Below, in pieces: positions 56,089 through 64,000 of a DNA stretch of 64,000 nt (its first letter is position 1; every line of letters starts with the position of its first letter). Source of the DNA: Pseudomonas sp. GM18. GTDB lineage: Bacteria; Pseudomonadota; Gammaproteobacteria; Pseudomonadales; Pseudomonadaceae. The position numbers were made by a program, and so were the translations under genes. The notes below the pieces were generated by a model. That model ran no database searches and was not told where the DNA came from. It saw only the letters and a list, made by a program, of their open reading frames with translations. The DNA lies in the NCBI RefSeq assembly GCF_000282195.1, contig NZ_AKJT01000004.1:1-64000 (forward strand). Direction: 5' to 3'.

Positions 56089-56769
56089 ATGACCATGACT
56101 ATCCAAGCAATCTGGTTCGACTTCGGCGGCGTGCTGTCGCCTTCCATCGACGAGCTGTACCGCGTCTACCAGGAAAATACCGGCATCAGTCGCAGCCAGA
56201 TGGAAGCCGCCATGCATGCCGTGGCCAAGCCGCTGAATGTGCAATTCCAGGCGCCCATCGAGCTGGCAATGATGACTCAGGTCGAATGGGGGCAGGGCAT
56301 GAGCAAGGCATTGTCCGAGCTGTATCCGGGCATTGATTTGAGCCGTTGCGATTTCGATAACCATGGCGAGCAGTGGTTTTCCCCGCACAACGTCAACGAA
56401 CACATGTTCGAGCTTTTCCATGAAGTGAAAGCGGCCGGCCTGAAGGCGTGCATCCTCACCAACAATGTAGTGGAGTGGGAAACGCCGTGGCGGCGCATGG
56501 TGGGCCTGGATGATGTCGCTGACAGCATCGTCGATTCCTGCAAGGTAAAACTGCGCAAACCAGACCCGCAAATCTTTGCGTTGGCGGCCGACCAGATCGG
56601 CGTACCTGCCGCCGGTTGCGTGCTGATCGACGATGTCGAAGAAAACTGCGAAGCCGCGCGAGCCGCCGGTTGGCACGCCATTTTATTTGTCGACAGCCTC
56701 GAGACTCAGCATGCCGTGCGTGCACTCATTGGCGCGGCACAACCCCGCGCACAGGCAGGTGCCCGATGA
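56089..56769 (+). CDS. HAD-superfamily hydrolase, phosphatase type
   Basis: 226 residues. All four HAD motifs are visible: nucleophile D11 in WFDFGGVLS, Thr in ILTNN, Lys in KLRKPDP and acidic pair in LIDDVEEN. The second acidic residue of motif I is Gly, as in the YihX-type sugar-phosphate phosphatases, which are active. In a butenolide-type pathway it could remove the phosphate that comes with dihydroxyacetone phosphate; that is inference. Its stop overlaps the P450 start (ATGA). Confidence 0.88.
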   Translation: MTMTIQAIWFDFGGVLSPSIDELYRVYQENTGISRSQMEAAMHAVAKPLNVQFQAPIELAMMTQVEWGQGMSKALSELYPGIDLSRCDFDNHGEQWFSPHNVNEHMFELFHEVKAAGLKACILTNNVVEWETPWRRMVGLDDVADSIVDSCKVKLRKPDPQIFALAADQIGVPAAGCVLIDDVEENCEAARAAGWHAILFVDSLETQHAVRALIGAAQPRAQAGAR

Positions 56770-57962
56770 ATATGCGCATCCATCCCAGCGTGCTGGATAT
56801 CCCCAACCTCGACGCAGCGCCCTATTACCAAACCGTGGGCTGGCAGGGTCAATTGCCGCAAATCAGGTTGCCCAGCGGCCACGTCGCCACTCACCTGACC
56901 GGATACGCCGATTGCAAGGCGTTTCTGGCCGACCCGAGCATCAGTCGAACCCTGTGTAACATCGAAAACGGCCCGACCTTTCTCCCCGGCCCGACTCAGC
57001 CGGAACTGTTGCTCAATCTGGACAACCCGGCTCACATGCGTTCCCGCGCGACCGTCGCGCGTGCTTTCAGCAAGCGTGGCCTGGAAAGCGTGCGCCAACA
57101 CGTGACCACTGTGACCGTCGACAGCATCGAGCAGATGCGCAAAGGCGTGACGCCGCCGGACCTGTTTGCCTCGGTGCTGGAGCGCCTGACTTCATCGACG
57201 GTGTGTCACATCCTCGGCATCCCCGAAGAGGACCGGCTGCTGTTCCGGCCCTGGAGCCAGATGATTCAATCGGCGCCACCGGACGATATCGTCGGCATCG
57301 AAGCAGCGGTCAACGCCAGTTTCGATTACATGATGGACTTCGTGCAGGGCCGCAGGGAGGCGCATCCGGACGGCTTTATTCGCCAATATGTCGACCAGCG
57401 TCACACCCTGGAAGACCCACTGAGCGACCGGGAGTTTGTCGGCGTGCTGCTGGGTATTCTGCTTGGGGGCGACCATAACGCCCTGAGCGTGATGACTAAA
57501 AGTCTCTATACCTTGCTGTGTGCGCCATCGCTCTGGCAGCACGTCCGGGAAAACCCCGATCGAGCGCCGCAATTGATCGAAGAGCTCATTCGGCTGATTC
57601 CCATCGGCAAGTTATCGGCGTTCCCTCGGATGACCACCCAGGCCCTGCAAACCAGCCGCGGCGTGATTGCGGCGAACACCACGGTGTACGCCAACGTGTT
57701 CCTCGCCAATCGCGACCCCAGCGTGTTCAACGCACCGCTGCTGATCAATCCCGACCGCCAGGACAAGGCCGCGCATATGCAATTCGGCCATGGCATCCAC
57801 AGCTGCATGGGCCCGGCGCTAGCGCGCCTGGAAATAGCCACCGTGCTGTCGACCCTGGTACAGGCATTGCCCGACCTGGAACTGGCATGTGACCCGGCGT
57901 CGATCCGCTGGATCAACGGTACGGTACTGCGCCGCCCCGACGAACTGCCCGTGCGTTTCTGA
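56766..57962 (+). CDS. Cytochrome P450 with unusual I-helix
   Basis: 398 residues, soluble bacterial class. The heme-binding segment FGHGIHSCMGPALARLE contains the axial C347; the K-helix ExxR is E273-R276 in EELIR. The I-helix, normally (A/G)Gx(D/E)(T/S), reads GGDHN (234-238), so neither the acid nor the alcohol for proton delivery is in place. This fits a peroxygenase, an unusual oxidation or a substrate-assisted mechanism. The start is the ATG at 56766; the longer upstream frame overlaps the HAD gene. Confidence 0.92.
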   Translation: MNMRIHPSVLDIPNLDAAPYYQTVGWQGQLPQIRLPSGHVATHLTGYADCKAFLADPSISRTLCNIENGPTFLPGPTQPELLLNLDNPAHMRSRATVARAFSKRGLESVRQHVTTVTVDSIEQMRKGVTPPDLFASVLERLTSSTVCHILGIPEEDRLLFRPWSQMIQSAPPDDIVGIEAAVNASFDYMMDFVQGRREAHPDGFIRQYVDQRHTLEDPLSDREFVGVLLGILLGGDHNALSVMTKSLYTLLCAPSLWQHVRENPDRAPQLIEELIRLIPIGKLSAFPRMTTQALQTSRGVIAANTTVYANVFLANRDPSVFNAPLLINPDRQDKAAHMQFGHGIHSCMGPALARLEIATVLSTLVQALPDLELACDPASIRWINGTVLRRPDELPVRF

Positions 57963-57988
57963 TGCCATTTCAATCAAGGGAATAAGCC

Positions 57989-59344
57989 ATGATCTTTAAA
58001 CCGCTGATAAACGGATTTGCGCAGTTTTCGAACCAGATCTTTCTGAATGACCCTGAACAGTCCTACACCTACGCCCAGTTGAGCGACGAGATCGGTGTTC
58101 AACTGGACTGGCTGGCCGCCAATGGCGTGCCCAGGCAAGCGGTAGTTTTCATGAGCGGCGACTTTTCGTTCGCGGGCATCGCGCTATTCCTGGCGCTGTA
58201 CCAGAACGGCCACATCATTGCCCTCAACACCGCTGAAAACCCGGCGGAAATTCAAAACAAGCAGGCGGCGGCAAACCCTGAGTTTGTGATCGATATCGAT
58301 ACCCGTCAGATCCGGCCATGCGTCCGTGCTCAAGCTCCGGAAAACCCGATGATCGGCGAGCTTAAAAAACAGGGGCATGCCGGCCTGATTCTATTCAGCA
58401 GTGGCACCACCGGCACACCCAAGGCGATGTTGCATGACCTTGACCGACTGGTGGGCGAGTTTTCCGAAAAACGATCTCGTCGCCTCGATATCTTTCTGTT
58501 TTTACTGTTCGATCATATCGGCGGCATCAATACGCTGTTGAACATACTTTCCATTGGCGGAACGGCAACGATCTCGGCCAGCAAAACCCCGGACACCGTT
58601 GCCCGCCTGATTGAAAAACACCGCATTACCGTGTTGCCGACCTCGCCGACATTCTTGAACCTGATGCTGATCAACCAGGTGTTCGACACCTGCAACCTCA
58701 GCAGCTTGCGCATGATTACCTACGGCACGGAGCCGATGCCGGAGAGTTTGTTGCTCAAACTGCGCGAGCGCCTGCCACGGGTAAAATTTCTGCAGACCTT
58801 CGGCACCAGCGAGACGGGCATTATCAACACCAGCTCGTTGTCGTCCGATAGCCTGTATATGCGCTTTCAGGAAGGCTCGAGTGAACACAAAATCGTCGAT
58901 GGTGAGCTCTGGCTGCGCAGTGCGACTCAAGTCATGGGCTACCTTAACCACTCGATGGACAGCTTCACCGACGATGGCTGGTTCAAGACCGGCGACCTGG
59001 TGGAGGTCAATGCCGATGGTTACCTGAAAATCCTCGGTCGCAGCAAAGAGATCATTAACGTCGGTGGCGAGAAGGTCTACCCCGCGGAAGTTGAATCCGT
59101 GCTGCTTCGCCATCCGCAAGTGCGTGATTGCAAGGCGTACGGAGAGGCCAATGGCTTGACCGGGCAATTCGTCGCTGCGCACATCGTCCTGGATAGCGAC
59201 TATGGGGACTCGACGGCGACGGTGCTGCGTGATATCCGGCACTTTGCCCGGCGGCTGATGGACGCCTATAAGGTGCCGGTACGCTTGAAGTCGGTGGAGG
59301 CTATCCAGTATTCGACGCGTTTCAAAAAGCTGCTGATCGACTGA
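57989..59344 (+). CDS. Acyl-activating enzyme (AMP-binding, acyl-CoA/ACP ligase)
   Basis: 451 residues, an ANL-superfamily adenylating enzyme. Motifs: LFSSGTTGTPKAM (P-loop), YGTEPMPES, GWFKTGDL and GRSKEIINVGGEKVYPAEVE, and the catalytic Lys in STRFKKLLID at the C-terminus. Slightly short for the family. It probably activates a free acid and loads it on CoA or an ACP as the starter. Last gene of the operon, 26 bases after the P450. Confidence 0.9.
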   Translation: MIFKPLINGFAQFSNQIFLNDPEQSYTYAQLSDEIGVQLDWLAANGVPRQAVVFMSGDFSFAGIALFLALYQNGHIIALNTAENPAEIQNKQAAANPEFVIDIDTRQIRPCVRAQAPENPMIGELKKQGHAGLILFSSGTTGTPKAMLHDLDRLVGEFSEKRSRRLDIFLFLLFDHIGGINTLLNILSIGGTATISASKTPDTVARLIEKHRITVLPTSPTFLNLMLINQVFDTCNLSSLRMITYGTEPMPESLLLKLRERLPRVKFLQTFGTSETGIINTSSLSSDSLYMRFQEGSSEHKIVDGELWLRSATQVMGYLNHSMDSFTDDGWFKTGDLVEVNADGYLKILGRSKEIINVGGEKVYPAEVESVLLRHPQVRDCKAYGEANGLTGQFVAAHIVLDSDYGDSTATVLRDIRHFARRLMDAYKVPVRLKSVEAIQYSTRFKKLLID

Positions 59345-59370
59345 GTCTGTGGCGTGCCCTGAAGGAGCGA

Positions 59371-60273
59371 TCAGCCGCCTTCAGGGCTGCTCATCAGTTG
59401 CGCTTCACCGAGAAAATCAATGAACGCGCGGGTCTTGGGTGACAGCAAGCGGCTTGGCGACCAGACAATCCAGAAATCCCCCTCCAGGCTCAATTCGGGC
59501 AACACCCTGATCAATTCGTGGCTGGCCAGGTATTCCTGAATGACGAAGTCAGGCAGGTAGGCCAGGCCCAGGCCATTACGGCACGCTGCCAGGACCGCTT
59601 CCACGCTGTTCATGACCACCGTGGTTTCCAGGCTGATCTTGACGGTGTCGCCATTGACCTTCAGCCACCAGGGCTGAAGTTTGCCGTTCGAGGGAAATTT
59701 ATAGGCGATGCCTTTGTAGTGCTGGAGATCCTCGACGCTCTTTGCTGTGCCGTGGCGCTGCAGGTAGTCGGGCGCTGCGCACAAGACAAACCTGAACGTG
59801 CAGATTCTTTTCGCCGCGAGGCTGGAATCGGGCAGTTCGCCGCTTCGGATCACGGCATCAAAGGCTTCATCGACCACATCGACCAGTCGGTCGCTGAAGT
59901 CCAGATCCAGTTCGATTTCCGGATAGCGCTGGTAAAACTCGCGCAAGATACCTGAGATCAGACGATAGCCCACAGCCGGCAAACTGATTCGCAGACGCCC
60001 TCTGGGGCGGGTCTTGGAGTGGGAAAGCGCGGCCTCGGCATCCTGCAATTGCTGGAGCAAGGTCCGGCAACGACCAAAAAAATCCAGGCCTTCGCTGGTC
60101 AGGCTGATTTGCCTGGTACTACGGTGGAACAAGCGCACGCCAATCCGCTCTTCAAGACGGCTGACACTTTTTCCTACTGCAGAAGACGAGATGCCCAGCG
60201 CTCTGCCCGCCAGGGTAAAACTTTGATTTTCCGCTGCCCGCACAAAAGCAATCAACCCGCTCAGATTATCCAT
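59371..60273 (-). CDS. LysR-family regulator at the right edge of the cluster
   Basis: 300 residues, with DNA-binding part SFTLAGRALGISSSAVGKSVSRLE and an effector domain. Close paralogue of the LysR at 47969; the two share KSVSRLExxxxVRLFHRSTR and EIxLDxxxxDRxVDVxDE segments. It is convergent with the last cluster gene, 26 bases apart, so it is encoded with the cluster but transcribed toward it. A second pathway-specific regulator is likely. The 272 bases before it hold only the tmRNA terminator. Confidence 0.88.
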   Translation of the reverse strand: MDNLSGLIAFVRAAENQSFTLAGRALGISSSAVGKSVSRLEERIGVRLFHRSTRQISLTSEGLDFFGRCRTLLQQLQDAEAALSHSKTRPRGRLRISLPAVGYRLISGILREFYQRYPEIELDLDFSDRLVDVVDEAFDAVIRSGELPDSSLAAKRICTFRFVLCAAPDYLQRHGTAKSVEDLQHYKGIAYKFPSNGKLQPWWLKVNGDTVKISLETTVVMNSVEAVLAACRNGLGLAYLPDFVIQEYLASHELIRVLPELSLEGDFWIVWSPSRLLSPKTRAFIDFLGEAQLMSSPEGG

Positions 60274-60512
60274 ATTCCGTGTCCGCCCACTTATTGGGGA
60301 GGGGGTCGATAGCAGACCTATTGAGGCTTCAGAATTCGACAGGTCAAAAGAGAGGCATCGCTGCTTTATTCTTGGGAATTAAACAGCACTTCTCCCGCCT
60401 ATTCGTCGATTTCGGAGTCTGACGTGACGCCACAGAGAGAGCAACCATTTTGTCTGTGGAGCGGTGAGTCGATAGTAATACCGGGTAGCGTTACCAGATT
60501 TCAGGCACAAAA

Positions 60513-60534
60513 AAAGACGTCCGTGGACGTCTTT
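60513..60534 (-). terminator. Terminator of ssrA
   Basis: Stem AAAGACGTCC / GGACGTCTTT with a two-base loop, and a seven-A run on the plus strand that gives a U tract in the minus-strand RNA, just after the ssrA 3' end. Confidence 0.85.
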
Positions 60535-60545
60535 AGATGATGAAG

Positions 60546-60935
60546 TGGTGGAGCCGGGGGGATTTGAACCCCCGTCCGCCAGTACTCCGCTGTCGGTACT
60601 ACATGCGTAGCCGTGTCTATTAAGTTAACCCTCAGCGACCCGACGGGCAGGGTGCTTTGGGCGAGTTGTGTAAGTTTTAGCCGCTTCGTCCACAACGTAC
60701 TGCACGGCGATTCTGTTCTATATGACAATCATTTTGGGTTTACAGACATCCCCTGATGATTGCTGGCACCGAAGTAGCCAGAAGTGCATGTCAGCTGCAA
60801 TTAAGCAGCGAGAGCAGCACCGTATTGGTCGTCATTGGCAACTATAAGTAGTTGCAACAGTGGATTTACGAGTTCTGTTACCAACTCGGCATGCACCTAA
60901 AGTTTCGCAACCGGCGTCGAATCCTAAACGGCCCC
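60546..60935 (-). ncRNA. ssrA: tmRNA (transfer-messenger RNA)
   Basis: 390 bases on the minus strand. The 5' end GGGGCCG pairs with the 3' CGGCTCC before ACCA, forming the tRNA-like acceptor stem with an encoded CCA; the T-arm is GTTCAAATCCCCC-like. The tag frame reads ANDDQYGAALAA before a TAA, with resume codon GCC. It rescues stalled ribosomes and tags the broken protein for degradation. Its 3' end is a common integration site for islands. Confidence 0.97.
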
Positions 60936-61051
60936 GAACCTGCTGTGCGTAACCAGCAGGTAAGCGCAGTGTACGCCAATGCGCGTGGCGAGTCGACCTC
61001 CTGTCCTTACCTGTGTGTCAGGGCCAACGGCGGATTGGCTCTGGCCCGGCC

Positions 61052-61327
61052 CTAATGGCTATTCATGTGGCTTTGAATGTCCTGGAGCGCTTGCTGCGCC
61101 AAGGAAACACATTCTTTGTCATTGTTGGAAGCGTGGGCGGCCTTGGCTTGTTCGGCCTTGGTGATGACGACACCTTTGGTGGCGGCGTCCAGCGTGGCAG
61201 CGCTGGACAGCTTGCTGTTGACTTCCTGGAGCTTCATTACGCATTGATCGCTATCGTTTGAGGCGTATGCGGAGGAGGCCAGCATTGTTGCAGCGATGAG
61301 CAGTCCAGCCAGGGCGGAACGCTTCAT
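61052..61327 (-). CDS. Small periplasmic protein, unknown function
   Basis: 91 residues with a clear signal peptide (MKRSALAGLLIAATMLASSAYA). The mature part is about 69 residues, helical and Ala/Lys-rich, with two Cys (DQCVMK and KECVSL) that may form a disulfide. No known domain. GGAG-type ribosome site before the ATG. Confidence 0.75.
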   Translation of the reverse strand: MKRSALAGLLIAATMLASSAYASNDSDQCVMKLQEVNSKLSSAATLDAATKGVVITKAEQAKAAHASNNDKECVSLAQQALQDIQSHMNSH

Positions 61328-61461
61328 GGGTATCTCCTGGAACGGGGGTGGGGATTGGGGCCACGCTTATTGGGGCTTAACAAATGGACTGTGACGGCGT
61401 GCAAGGGTTCTATATTCGCTTGCGAGGGAGTGCAAGATTTTTCTGGGAGGCGGGGGCTAAA

Positions 61462-61489
61462 AAGGGGCAAAAACGCCCCTTCTTTTTTT
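61462..61489. terminator. Terminator after the FAD/Fe-S dehydrogenase gene
   Basis: Seven-bp stem AAGGGGC / GCCCCTT with loop AAAAAC, T run after on the plus strand and A run before, so it works in both directions. On the minus strand it follows the stop at 61502. Confidence 0.8.
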
Positions 61490-61501
61490 TGTGCTTCGGT
61501 G

Positions 61502-64000
61502 TCAGACCGCTCTGGCCCGGGTCACCCGATCCACCAGATAGACCAGCCCATGGTAGTCAATTCCACCGTGTTGTGTCAGACCGATCTCACAGGTGCGGCT
61601 GGTGGAAATCCCCTCGCTGCATTGCTGTACCGCGTCCTTCAGCGTGCGCAATGAATGCGCGTTCAATTCCGGGGTGGTAAAGCCCTTGTCACCGGCAAAA
61701 CCGCAGCAGTGAATGCCTTCCGGAATGACCACGTTTTTACTGCACTTGCGCGCCAGATCGATCAACGCCTGGCTCTCGCCAAGATGCTGCGTGCTGCACG
61801 TGACGTGCACCGCGATCGGCGCTTCTTGCGGGGTGAAGTCCAGTCGATCGATCAAATGCGTACGAATGAAACGCACCGGGTCGTACAGGTCCAGTCGCAC
61901 GTCGCCCAGGTCCTGAACCAGCCGCAAGGTGCAGGGGCTGGTGTCGCAGTAGATCGGATCGAGCCCGCCACGGCTGGCGTGCAGCAGCGCGCCGATCAGT
62001 TCCTGACGTTTGTGTTCGGCCTGTTCGGCATAGCCCTTGGAAGCGAATGGCTGGCCACAGCAGAGGTTGTCCTGATTGTCTGGAAAGACTACCTGGTAAC
62101 CGGCCTTTTCCAGCAGGCCACGGGTTTTGTCGTACAGCGACATTTGCTCTTTATCACCCGCCGCCGGGCCCATGACCCGCGACACGCAGGCCGCCAGATA
62201 CACCACCCGAGGGCGTTCGTCCGACACGCTCGGGCTGAAACGAATGGCCTTTTCTGGTTGTGGCATGGCGTTGGTCCATTGTGGGACCTGGCCTTTGGAT
62301 AGGCGCGTCAACGTTGCCGACAGTTTTGCCAAACGTGGAGCCCCCAGCAGCATCCGCGCACCGTTGGCGACGTGCAGGGTGAAGCGTGCGCCTTGCAACG
62401 CAGTGGCGAAATTACCTTCAATCCAGTTGGCGGTTTTCGTATGGGTCGCGTTACGGCCACGGAGCTTTTTCACCAGCTCGCCAGTGTTGATTCCTACAGG
62501 ACAACGTTGTGCACACAGGCCCGTGGCGGCGCAGGTATCGATGCCCTGATATTCGTAGGCCTGTTCCAGTTCGGCGGTGTCTATGCCGGCGCGCTTCTTC
62601 GCCTGGATGTCACGCCAGATCACGATGCGCTGGCGTGGGCTCAAAGTCAGGCCTTTTGACGGGCATACCGGTTCGCAGAAACCGCACTCGATGCACTTAT
62701 CCACAATCTCATCGGCGGCGGGCAACGGTTTCAGATGTTTGAGGTGGATCTGCGGATCGTCGCTGAGCACCACGTCGGGGTTGAGAATGCCGTTGGGGTC
62801 GAGCAGGCGTTTGAGTTGCCACATCAACTGGTAGGCGTCGCTGCCCCATTCCAGTTCGACAAAGGGCGCCATGTTGCGACCGGTGCCGTGTTCGGCTTTC
62901 AACGAACCGCCGAACTCCACGGCCACCAACTGCGCCACGTCATCCATGAACGCCTGGTAGCGTGCGACTTCTTCCGCGCTATTGAAGCCTTGGGTGAAGA
63001 CGAAGTGCAGATTGCCTTCCAGGGCGTGTCCGAAAAGGATCGCTTCGTCGTAGTGATGTTTGTCGAACAGCTCGATCAAGCGGTTCACGCCGATGGCCAA
63101 CTGCTCCACCGGGAAGGTCACGTCTTCGATGATCACCGTGGTGCCGGTTTTGCGCACTGCGCCGACGGCGGGGAAGGTGTCTTTACGGATTGCCCAGAGC
63201 CGGGCGTTTTCCAGCGGGTCTTCGGTGAAGTCGACTTGTTTCTCTACCGGGAATCCCATCAGCGACGCCATGATTTGCGCCAGTTGTTCCTGCAGCAAAG
63301 TGGAAGAGGCGGCGCGGGATTCGATCAGCAGGGCGCAGGCGTTGGTCGACAGTTGTTGTACGAAAGCCGGCATGCCGGGCTTGTCCTGCACCGAGCGCAG
63401 ACTGCGACGGTCCAGCAATTCCACGGCCGACACCGGTTGGCTTTTTAATACAGTGACGGCGTTGCAGCAGGTTTCTACGTCCGGGAACACGATCAGCGCC
63501 GACGCCTTGTTCGGGTGATCGATCACCGTGTCGTAGGTCACCGCGCTGATGAACCCGAGCGTGCCTTCGGAACCCACCAGCAAGTGGCTCAAGATATCCA
63601 CAGGCTCGTCAAAATCCACCAGGGCATTGAGTGACAGCCCGGTGGTGTTTTTCAGACGGTATTTGTGGCGAATTTTCGCAGCCAGTTCGGCATTGGCGCG
63701 GGTCTCGCGGCCCAACGTCGCCAGACGCTCCAGCAGTTCGGCGTGGCTCTCTCGGAACGCCGCAACACTGCTGGCGTCTTCGGTATCGAGACGGCTGCCA
63801 TCGGCCAGTACCAGACGAATACCGGCCAGGGTGTGATAGGTATTTTGCGCTGTGCCGCAGCACATGCCGCTGGCATTGTTGGCGACGATGCCGCCGATTT
63901 TGCAGGCGTTGATCGACGCCGGGTCCGGACCGATCTTGCGTCCGAACGGAGCCAGCCAAGCATTGGCCTGGGCGCCGATCACGCCCGGTTGCAGACGGAT
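61502..64000 (-). CDS. FAD-linked oxidase/Fe-S dehydrogenase, D-lactate dehydrogenase type (5' end beyond window)
   Basis: At least 832 residues; the frame runs off the right edge without a start. Order: FAD_binding_4 domain (RKIGPDPASINACKIGG, NNASGMCCGTAQ), FAD-oxidase C domain (HALEGNLHFVF, KAEHGTGRNMAPFVE), a ferredoxin-like 4Fe-4S module (CIECGFCEPVCPS, then CAATGLCAQRCPVGINTG) and CCG Fe-S domains (CCGQPF, HVTCSTQHLG, IHCCGFAGD). This fusion matches the pseudomonad D-lactate dehydrogenase of lactate-utilisation operons; D-2-hydroxyglutarate or glycolate oxidation are alternatives. Membrane-associated electron transfer to quinone is expected. Confidence 0.88.
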   Translation of the reverse strand: MRLQPGVIGAQANAWLAPFGRKIGPDPASINACKIGGIVANNASGMCCGTAQNTYHTLAGIRLVLADGSRLDTEDASSVAAFRESHAELLERLATLGRETRANAELAAKIRHKYRLKNTTGLSLNALVDFDEPVDILSHLLVGSEGTLGFISAVTYDTVIDHPNKASALIVFPDVETCCNAVTVLKSQPVSAVELLDRRSLRSVQDKPGMPAFVQQLSTNACALLIESRAASSTLLQEQLAQIMASLMGFPVEKQVDFTEDPLENARLWAIRKDTFPAVGAVRKTGTTVIIEDVTFPVEQLAIGVNRLIELFDKHHYDEAILFGHALEGNLHFVFTQGFNSAEEVARYQAFMDDVAQLVAVEFGGSLKAEHGTGRNMAPFVELEWGSDAYQLMWQLKRLLDPNGILNPDVVLSDDPQIHLKHLKPLPAADEIVDKCIECGFCEPVCPSKGLTLSPRQRIVIWRDIQAKKRAGIDTAELEQAYEYQGIDTCAATGLCAQRCPVGINTGELVKKLRGRNATHTKTANWIEGNFATALQGARFTLHVANGARMLLGAPRLAKLSATLTRLSKGQVPQWTNAMPQPEKAIRFSPSVSDERPRVVYLAACVSRVMGPAAGDKEQMSLYDKTRGLLEKAGYQVVFPDNQDNLCCGQPFASKGYAEQAEHKRQELIGALLHASRGGLDPIYCDTSPCTLRLVQDLGDVRLDLYDPVRFIRTHLIDRLDFTPQEAPIAVHVTCSTQHLGESQALIDLARKCSKNVVIPEGIHCCGFAGDKGFTTPELNAHSLRTLKDAVQQCSEGISTSRTCEIGLTQHGGIDYHGLVYLVDRVTRARAV

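Noticed and set aside
1..64000. CRISPR arrays, complete insertion sequences, tRNA genes
   Set aside because: I looked for regular repeats with spacers, transposase motifs and cloverleaf ends and saw none apart from tmRNA and the integrase relic.

Overview
The window comes from a high-GC gammaproteobacterium, almost certainly a Pseudomonas of the fluorescens group. The evidence is the YfiBNR operon, the mmsAB and mdaB genes, P. fluorescens-type REP palindromes (around 6960, 8458-8575 and 14132-14162), Pseudomonas-restricted small proteins, and a tmRNA whose tag reads ANDDQYGAALAA.

Layout. 1-11.4 kb is ordinary chromosome: the 3' end of recD, the c-di-GMP module yfiR-yfiN-yfiB, valine catabolism (mmsA-mmsB beside a LysR gene), a cupin protein, a TauE/SafE exporter, a quinol monooxygenase facing mdaB, and LysR regulators. 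11.6-12.5 kb holds a Fic AMP-transferase gene with a tiny antisense-oriented gene at its 3' side that looks like a VbhA-type antitoxin. 12.7-18.5 kb has a SulP anion transporter and a GntP permease / RpiR regulator / D-aminoacylase group. 18.5-33.2 kb is a four-gene insecticidal toxin-complex (Tc) operon on the minus strand, in order tcaA-tcaB-tcaC-tccC like the split-A Photorhabdus tca loci; its TccC ends in a variable toxin domain I cannot assign. 33.3-39.2 kb has a chemoreceptor, an envelope-modifying trio (histidine phosphatase, PAP2 phosphatase, ArnT-like glycosyltransferase) and a GNAT enzyme.

39.5-47.9 kb is dense in toxin-antitoxin-like genes: hipBA, a second Fic protein whose catalytic His is replaced by Tyr, two paralogous Pseudomonas-restricted small genes with a shared ~90 bp upstream block, a Panacea-type antitoxin with a partner, and an integrase relic. 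A 16-bp copy of the tmRNA T-arm at 45825-45840, next to an orphan terminator, suggests that about 45.84-60.55 kb is an island inserted at the 3' end of ssrA (60546-60935).

The main cargo of that putative island is a compact biosynthetic cluster (47.97-60.27 kb) bracketed by two paralogous LysR regulators: two MFS exporters, then a tightly packed set of nine genes encoding type II thioesterase, AfsA-like hotdog enzyme, ACP, SDR reductase, second ACP, KAS III, HAD phosphatase, cytochrome P450 and acyl-activating enzyme. AfsA-type enzymes make gamma-butyrolactone/butenolide signals in Streptomyces. Together with the reductase, phosphatase and KAS III/ACP pair, this points to a butenolide- or butyrolactone-like metabolite in Pseudomonas; this is the best candidate for an undescribed system here. 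The window ends inside a large FAD/Fe-S D-lactate dehydrogenase-type gene.
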